From NCBI GenBank assembly GCA_033060915.1, contig CM065384.1, positions 38,173,501 to 38,237,500 of the forward strand: DNA of 64,000 bases. Direction: 5' to 3'. This DNA comes from Euryodendron excelsum (taxonomy: Eukaryota; Streptophyta; Magnoliopsida; Ericales; Pentaphylacaceae). The translations under genes were made by a program, and so were the position numbers. Below, one piece after another: positions 58,880 to 64,000 of this stretch (its first letter is position 1; the number at the start of each line of letters is the position of its first letter). Below the pieces are notes generated by a model. That model saw nothing but the letters and a program-made list of their open reading frames with translations, ran no database searches and was not told the origin of the DNA.

Positions 58880-60227
58880 ACAAAGAAATGACCTAGCCCT
58901 TGTTGCAGTGGCGCCAAGCCAAAAATGCTTCTGGCGCCACTAGGAGTGGTGCCAAGCCAAATATTGGCTTGGCGCCACTAATAGTGGCACCAGCTAGTTA
59001 GAAAAGTTCTAAGGTTGGCAAGGAACATATCTTGAGAAGATTTGGATGCTTGTACTAGTGACTACCATGTAATTTTTAGCCTAGCTTCACTAGAAGTGAC
59101 TCCGGAAGATCCGGGAAGCATTAAGGGACCGGGAATGGCCTAGAAGGTTGGAAAAGGGCAGGAACCCTTAGAATAGGGTCCTGGAGGTATTTGACTTGAA
59201 AAAGGATGATAAAATGTGTTGGAAGGGTTGACCGGGCCATTAGGGGCAAAACGGTCAACCGGGCTGAAAAGCTACCGGGACGGACTCAGAATGTCTCGGA
59301 AGAAGACTCGAGATTTGGAAACATTATTTAGAATGTTCCCAAAGGCTACCGGTTTGATACCCCGAGCCGATGTGGTCAGAAAAGGCGACCGGCCTACCAG
59401 GGGCAAAACGGTCATTTTGCACCGAGTTTGCCGGAACTTACTCGGAATGATCCAGAAAGATAAAAGAAGGTTGGTAATACTATAAAAAGCATTCTCAGGA
59501 GGTTACCAATTTGATACCCAGAGCCGGTGTGGTCCTAGGGGCGTTCGGATGCCTAGGGACAAAATGGTCATTTTGAATGAAAAGTCTCAAAATTGGCCCG
59601 AAACTGACTAGAAGGCACCTAATCATGCCGGATTGCTTTTAAGACAATCTTGGAAGGGTGGACTTATCATTCTGAAGACTTAGGTGTGTTATCGAGAAAC
59701 GTGCCAAAAAATGGCTTTTAGGGCAGTTTGGTCATTTTTCACTGAAGTGGACTAGTAGGCACTGGTATTGACCTCGATTTTGAGTGTTTCTGTCACTCTG
59801 ACGACTGTCCCGTGATACAAGGGTTTGTTGGTAATTCTCTATATCAACTTGTTTGCAAGTATTTTCGCTACTCTAACGGTTTCGATGTTTACGAGTACTT
59901 CCGCTACTCTGACGGTTCGCGATCATTCCCGAGGCTACCTGATCTCAGAAAGCTGCTAAAGGAACTTAGCGCCTGAGAAGTCAACTTTCTCAGAAGGCGT
60001 GCTGAAAAGGACATTTTTGCATTGGCAGGCTAGCAAGCGCTAAAGGTTAACCGTTCTACCATCTAAGGGACTTGGGGTCTCGTACCGGTCGACAGGTTTA
60101 AAGGGACTTACCATTCCAAAGAGACTTTCTTCGGAAAACATACCGGATAGGATAAACTTACCATCTTGAGGAATCAACTTTCTTGAGAGAGGAATTGGAA
60201 TTGGAATTAGAATTGGAAAAAGAAATG

Positions 60228-60410
60228 GAAAGGGGAGTTACCGTCTTCGGAAAGACATGCCTATGGGAATATGGAAAGGGGACTTACTGTCTTCGGAAAG
60301 ACATGCCTGTTGGAATTGGAAAGGGGACTTACTGTCTTCGGAAAGACGTGCCAGATTTGGAATTGAAAAGGGGACTTACCATCTCCGGAAAGACGCACCT
60401 GATTTGGAAT
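60228..60410. repeat. ~46-bp tandem repeats with GTCTT/AAGAC hairpins
   Basis: Four units contain GGGGACTTACTGTCTTCGGA followed by AAGAC. Each holds a GTCTT-CGGA-AAGAC stem-loop. Equivalent sequence in the other orientation is in the LARD LTRs (CGTCTTTCCGAAGACG). Confidence 0.8.
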
Positions 60411-60714
60411 TGGACCGAACAATGCCCCTGAGGGCATTTCGGTCATTTTGCCTCTATTTGGGCCTGGTGGGCCCACGAAGCGATGGATAAACGGGATTAG
60501 ACTTAGAGAGTTAATTTGACTCAGAATATGTCCACATTGACTTGAATACAAGTCTGGACGGACTGTAGACTGCCGAGCGGTCAAAAATGGGGTGCTTACA
60601 ATGATGATCAATCAAAACTCTTTAACTCATCAAATTAGCTTCTATTCAAGTTGGATTGAATCAATCACTTGATATTCATCTTTTCTTAATTTCCAAACTG
60701 TCAGGGCTTCACTT

Positions 60715-60875
60715 TATCAATGCTTAGCTCTTTTGCCGATTTTTCTCTTTCATTGCCGAGCTCTTTTTTTCGTTGCCGAGCTATTGCTTCCATTGCTGAG
60801 GTATTGCTTTCATTGTCGAGGTCTTCTCTTTCGTTGCCGAGCTATTGCTTCCATTTCCGAGGTCTTCTCTTTGCT
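60715..60875. repeat. Short repeats with TTGCCGAG
   Basis: Six or so 25-30-bp units vary around CTTTCATTGCCGAGCTATTG within the Copia-like LTR. No coding meaning is evident. Confidence 0.7.
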
Positions 60876-61509
60876 AGCAATTCTTCTTTCTTATTTGGAA
60901 TTACTTTAATGAGACTTTTGTAAGCTTGATGAAATCTCTTCATATATATTGTCTTCATTGATTCTTTTTATCTCAGAAGAATTCTTCACTTGAATTCCAT
61001 GTATAGATCAGGCAATCAATATGAGTCTTCTTCTCAAGCAACTTCCAATCATATTATCTTGAATCGGCCTTTTGCACACTTAACGAAGTCTTCTTTTGAA
61101 CTTTTTCAATCTCTTCATAATCAAATCATCTTTAACTGACATTTGCACACTCTGATGAAGTCTTCAATTCCTTTGAGTGCAATACAACTTTATTGAGTCT
61201 ATGCATACTTGATGAGAGTCTTAATTGAACACCTTTAATCTCTTCGAATGCAAAACATTTGTTTAAAGTAACAATAGGTGACAATGATCTGTTTGGTTCA
61301 TTGCATAGCTCTTAGAGTTCATTACTTAATCCTAAGCTTGTCGTGCATTCACTTTGACATGTATTAGACTTAAAGTCGAATTTTAAGTCTAAATTATAAA
61401 CTTTATTAATCTGCACACTAGGTAAATGCATTAGTAAAATAACACAATATTTAGTTATCATCAAAATCATCATTGAGACCAACTTTGAGTCAACAATCTT
61501 CCCTTTTTG

Positions 61510-62291
61510 ATGATGACAAAACCTTTGCAAAATAAGTTGATATATAATTAAATGAAATGGACAAAGTTGAATGTTATATCAGTAGAGTCTTCCCTTTTTG
61601 TTTCGTAATTAAGCAAATCATGCTTAAAAGACAAAAGACTTTTCAAACACAAACTTCAAGGAGTTTTTGTCAAGTAATTCAAAAATAAATTGAGGGAAAT
61701 GATTCATGTTATCCCCCTTGAGAACATACTCGATATTTATACAATACATTTCATTTCCATTCATCAATCAAATATACTCTATTTCTTGTCCAATTCATTT
61801 TCCAATAAGCATTCATTATTCAATTCTCTCCCCCAAACAATCTTAGTTTAGTTTACACTTAATCCTGCCCAGTTCATCTCCAAATCTTCTCCCCCTTTTT
61901 GTCAATCCATCAAAAAAAGAAAGAAAATTAGAAAGCATAGACAGGTACAATAGCAAAAAATATTAAAACAAGAAAAATGGTATAAATAGAAAAGCAATCA
62001 AGTAAGCAAGAACTCAAAGCAATCAATTGGCCACCAGAACAAAGTTATATTGCATTCATTCAATCAAAATGATATTACAAAAGGTTGTTTAGTTAACATC
62101 CACAAAAATTATGCAACAAAAAAATGTGACAATAGGACCATGAGTGATAGAGCCATGAGTGTTCAATATGATGAGGAGGATTTTGGAGGAGTTTAAGGAG
62201 ATGGAGAGGGAAAGGGTGATAAATCAACAAGATCCGAGGCAGTGTTGGATGGACCAGAAAAGGGTCTAGACCTCAGACTATATGGCCTTCT
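61510..62291 (-). other. Non-coding interval between the extra ORF and the 3' LTR
   Basis: AT-rich 3' internal region of the Copia-like element with CCCCCTT/CTCCCCC pieces near 61830 and 61890. Nothing coding was recognised. Confidence 0.5.
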
Positions 62292-63641
62292 TCACACAAA
62301 TCTAGAAACTAAGGTAGATGTTGTGACGCACTTTGCTGAACCAGCTTTCTTTCTTAGTGCAGCATCCTCAGATTCATCCTCAGAGAAACTATCTGTAGGC
62401 TCATACTCAGATTCAACTTCTGTGTCCTCCAATTCTTCCTCTAGTTCTTGTTTTTATTAAGCTCTACCTGAAGTTGTGTAAACAGTTTCAGGGTCTTGTT
62501 CTTCCTCATTTCTCTCTTCATTTTTCGGTTCCTTTTCTACTTCCTCTTCCTCCACTGCAATGCCTTGAGCCTTTTTTAGTTAAATCATGTCTTACTTAAG
62601 GCTTTTCAACTGCAGCAACCTATCATCAAGCTTTTGGTTCATGCTTTGAAGCACGTCCATCATGTTTCCCAAAAGTTCATCAACAAGAGAGGCTTCAAGG
62701 GTTCGGGCTAAGGGTTTTCTTGTGAAAAACCAATAGGGGCAACTTTGTTAGGCCTTGGAACCCAATGGCCATTGACTTTCTTGTATCACATCCTGCTCAA
62801 GGTGTACTTACTGTATTCATCTTTATAGGGATCATGCTTTTTGTAGTTCACACCCAAGAGATTGACTTGAAAATGTTTGAAGATTTTGGTGAGCAATATC
62901 CCGTAGGGTAAGTTTTTGGAGGCAGTGGTAGCGGCATTGGCCATGTTGGAGAGAATATAATATGGAACATCAATTTTGGTGTCTGTGAGGAAGGCCCACA
63001 AGAAGAACAGTTCCTTCTCACTTACACGCTCAAAATTACCAACTTTGGGTATGAAAATTTTGGCCACAAAATGGTGCACCAGCCGCAACTCAACAGGAAG
63101 GTCATTAGCTATGGGTTGGGTGGACTCGGGTAGGTCTTAACCATAGAAAACTTAAAGTTGTCTCTTTTGGCTAACGGTTTCAAAATAGGTTTCTCCACCA
63201 TACCTATTTCCCACAATCGCTGTAAGAGTGCCCATTTAGAGTGACTTTCACTCCATTCACAAAGCTAGAAATTTCGATTCTTCCAACCTTCTTTATGAGA
63301 TTAGAGTAGAAATGCATAACCAACTTAGGATATACATTCTCTCTAATCATTGTGTAGGGTTTCCAACCTAGGTTGGTAAGGGTGCGAGGGAAGTCGAAGT
63401 TCTCACTTTCAAAATAGTCATAATTTATCCATCGTCCATTCAGAACTTTACAAACACCGAAAATATTCATGTACCTTTCGTCAGCCAATGCATCTCTGAA
63501 ATGTGCAATATCCCATCCAGGTTGTTCTTCAGGAGTCCTTTCCTCTGATTCTCTAATGACTGGTCCAACCTTTTGCCGCTTCTGAGTACGCGAAGAGGGG
63601 TTATTAGGGTTTTCTCGTCCTGGTTCGATTTTAGGAGCCAT
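62292..63641 (-). pseudogene. Extra 3' ORF of the Copia-like element ('putative plant transposon protein' type)
   Basis: The ATG at 63641 (TTCAATGGCTCC, good context) starts MAPKIEPGRE, a basic segment KRQKV, then FRDALADERYMNIFGVCKVL, LTNLGWKPYTMIRENVYPKL and VMHFYSNL. This is the layout of the 'putative plant transposon protein' family (ERY, WKPY, REFYANL-like motifs). After a stop (63204-63206) and shifts, RLVHHFVAKIFIPK and NLPYGILLTKIFKHF continue the family pattern. Further on come a helical segment (LVDELLGNMMDVLQSMNQ) and a glutamate-rich tail (IAVEEEEVEKEPKNEERNEE), ending at 62292-62294. The full length would be about 450 residues. Its role is unknown; a position after pol is called env-like in SIRE elements. 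At least four stops or shifts disable it. Confidence 0.6.
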
Positions 63642-64000
63642 TGAAGGATTAGGAATGTTGAGAGAGGATGGAATGGAGTTGATTAGGGTTTATAAGATGA
63701 TTGAAATGAAGACTTGTGAAGGTTCGGAGGTGACGGTTGGGCTTTGGTGCGAATAGAGGAGCGGGAGAGAAACATAGTAAGAGTAAGAGAGAGAGAGAGA
63801 GAGGAAAATTTCGAATGTTTGTAAAAGTGGGTTTCGTGAAAGTATATAGGCCCAACTCATGAGGCGACTCATGAACTTAATGAGTCGACACATGTCCGTC
63901 AATGAAATAATTTGAGTCCACTGTCGTGATGAGTCAACCTTTTGAAATGGAATATCGACTCATGCTACCAGACTGGGCATGTCAATTATAAGAAATTCAC
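63642..64000 (-). promoter_or_regulatory. Leader and possible own promoter of the extra ORF
   Basis: Reading leftwards, a TATATAC (63842-63848) is followed by a CT repeat (63785-63810, GA on plus) and about 140 nt of leader to the ATG. This looks like a gene-type promoter rather than plain internal sequence. GAGTCGAC-type motifs at 63855-63965 resemble the LTR repeats at 55205-55570. Confidence 0.35.

Larger units (their letters stand above)
55639..60600 (-). mobile_element. Solo LTR E, Tat/Ogre-like family, 4,962 bp
   Basis: It is flanked by a perfect ATGAT duplication (55634-55638, 60601-60605). The minus strand begins TGTAAGCACCCC and ends GGTGCGACA. The terminal ~95 bp are present twice (55639-55733 and 55734-55830). 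At the other end four ~46-bp units carry the hairpin GTCTTCGGAAAGAC (60228-60410). A (TA)n run is at about 57499-57520. No internal region is present. Confidence 0.93.
54522..61495 (-). repeat. 3' LTR of the Copia-like element, split by solo LTR E
   Basis: The minus strand begins TGTTGACTC and ends GGGCCAACA, with TGTTG/CAACA ends. Without LTR E and its duplication it is about 2.0 kb. It contains ~90-bp repeats around CATGAGTCGGCTC (55205-55570) and short repeats around TTGCCGAGCTATTGC (60715-60875). Confidence 0.65.
54522..64000 (-). mobile_element. Copia-like (SIRE/Maximus-type) retrotransposon, 3' LTR and extra 3' ORF
   Basis: A minus-strand element enters from the right edge. In its own direction there is an extra ORF (63641-62292), a polypurine tract (AAAAAGGGAAGA at about 61498-61509, preceded by a TTTGTCATCATC motif), then a ~2-kb 3' LTR split by solo LTR E. 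The TCATCATCAAAAAGGG-type junction and an ORF between pol and LTR are known from SIRE/Maximus elements. Pol is off the window, so lineage is tentative. It interrupts the host antisense ORF. Confidence 0.6.

Noticed and set aside
62242..62460. Plus-strand serine-rich open frame
   Set aside because: It is the complement of the glutamate-rich tail of the minus-strand transposon ORF.
1..64000. tRNA, rRNA or organellar insert
   Set aside because: Only tRNA-complementary primer sites were seen; no cloverleaf sequence or ribosomal or organellar gene was recognised by eye.

Overview
The window is a repeat-rich stretch of a plant nuclear genome. The evidence is GT-AG introns, a two-exon CYP71-type cytochrome P450, and plant-typical Copia, Tat/Ogre-type Gypsy, CACTA and MITE elements. 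It looks like a eudicot, but the sequence does not fix the species. No bacterial, organellar or RNA genes were recognised.

Bases 1-13,600 hold a tandemly duplicated P450 locus. Copy 1 (exon 2 at 1417-2028) is dead: it has an in-frame stop, a lost ExxR arginine and a heme cysteine changed to tyrosine, and a Copia element sits in its intron. Copy 2 (8856-10802) has a TATA box, one intron and every key motif, but one base is missing in exon 2. The two downstream flanks align in pieces and differ by later insertions. Copy 1 gained a ~0.9 kb block and a ~3.1 kb CACTA element; copy 2 gained a ~0.5 kb foldback MITE. The CACTA element carries broken exons, with introns kept, that resemble a THP1/EER5 (PCI domain) gene and a DNA topoisomerase II gene, plus a 138-bp inverted repeat built around the topoisomerase intron.

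Bases 13,600-16,035 hold an orphan CACTA-like end and a possible LTR relic.

Bases 16,036 to the right edge form a nest of LTR retrotransposons. The outermost is a decayed Tat-clade Gypsy element (LTR, PBS, gag, protease, RT, RNase H, second RNase H, integrase, antisense ORF). It is cut by a solo LTR at 17,996-22,143, by a solo LTR at 25,413-34,560 that itself contains another solo LTR at 29,816-34,125, and by a full-length 17.2-kb element at 36,150-53,333. That element has ~5-kb LTRs and no gag-pol, so it fits a LARD. Its antisense-ORF region is then cut by a minus-strand Copia-like element with a ~2-kb LTR and an extra 3' ORF, and that LTR is cut by yet another solo LTR (55,639-60,600). All five inner LTR insertions belong to one family (TGTAAGCACCCC...GGGCRCGACA). 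Three have perfect 5-bp target duplications (CAAAG, CTTCA, ATGAT), so insertion order can be read directly.

Only the copy-2 P450 looks close to a functional host gene. The rest is transposons, their captured fragments and duplicated flank. All calls come from reading sequence and recalled family motifs; no alignment or database search was run.
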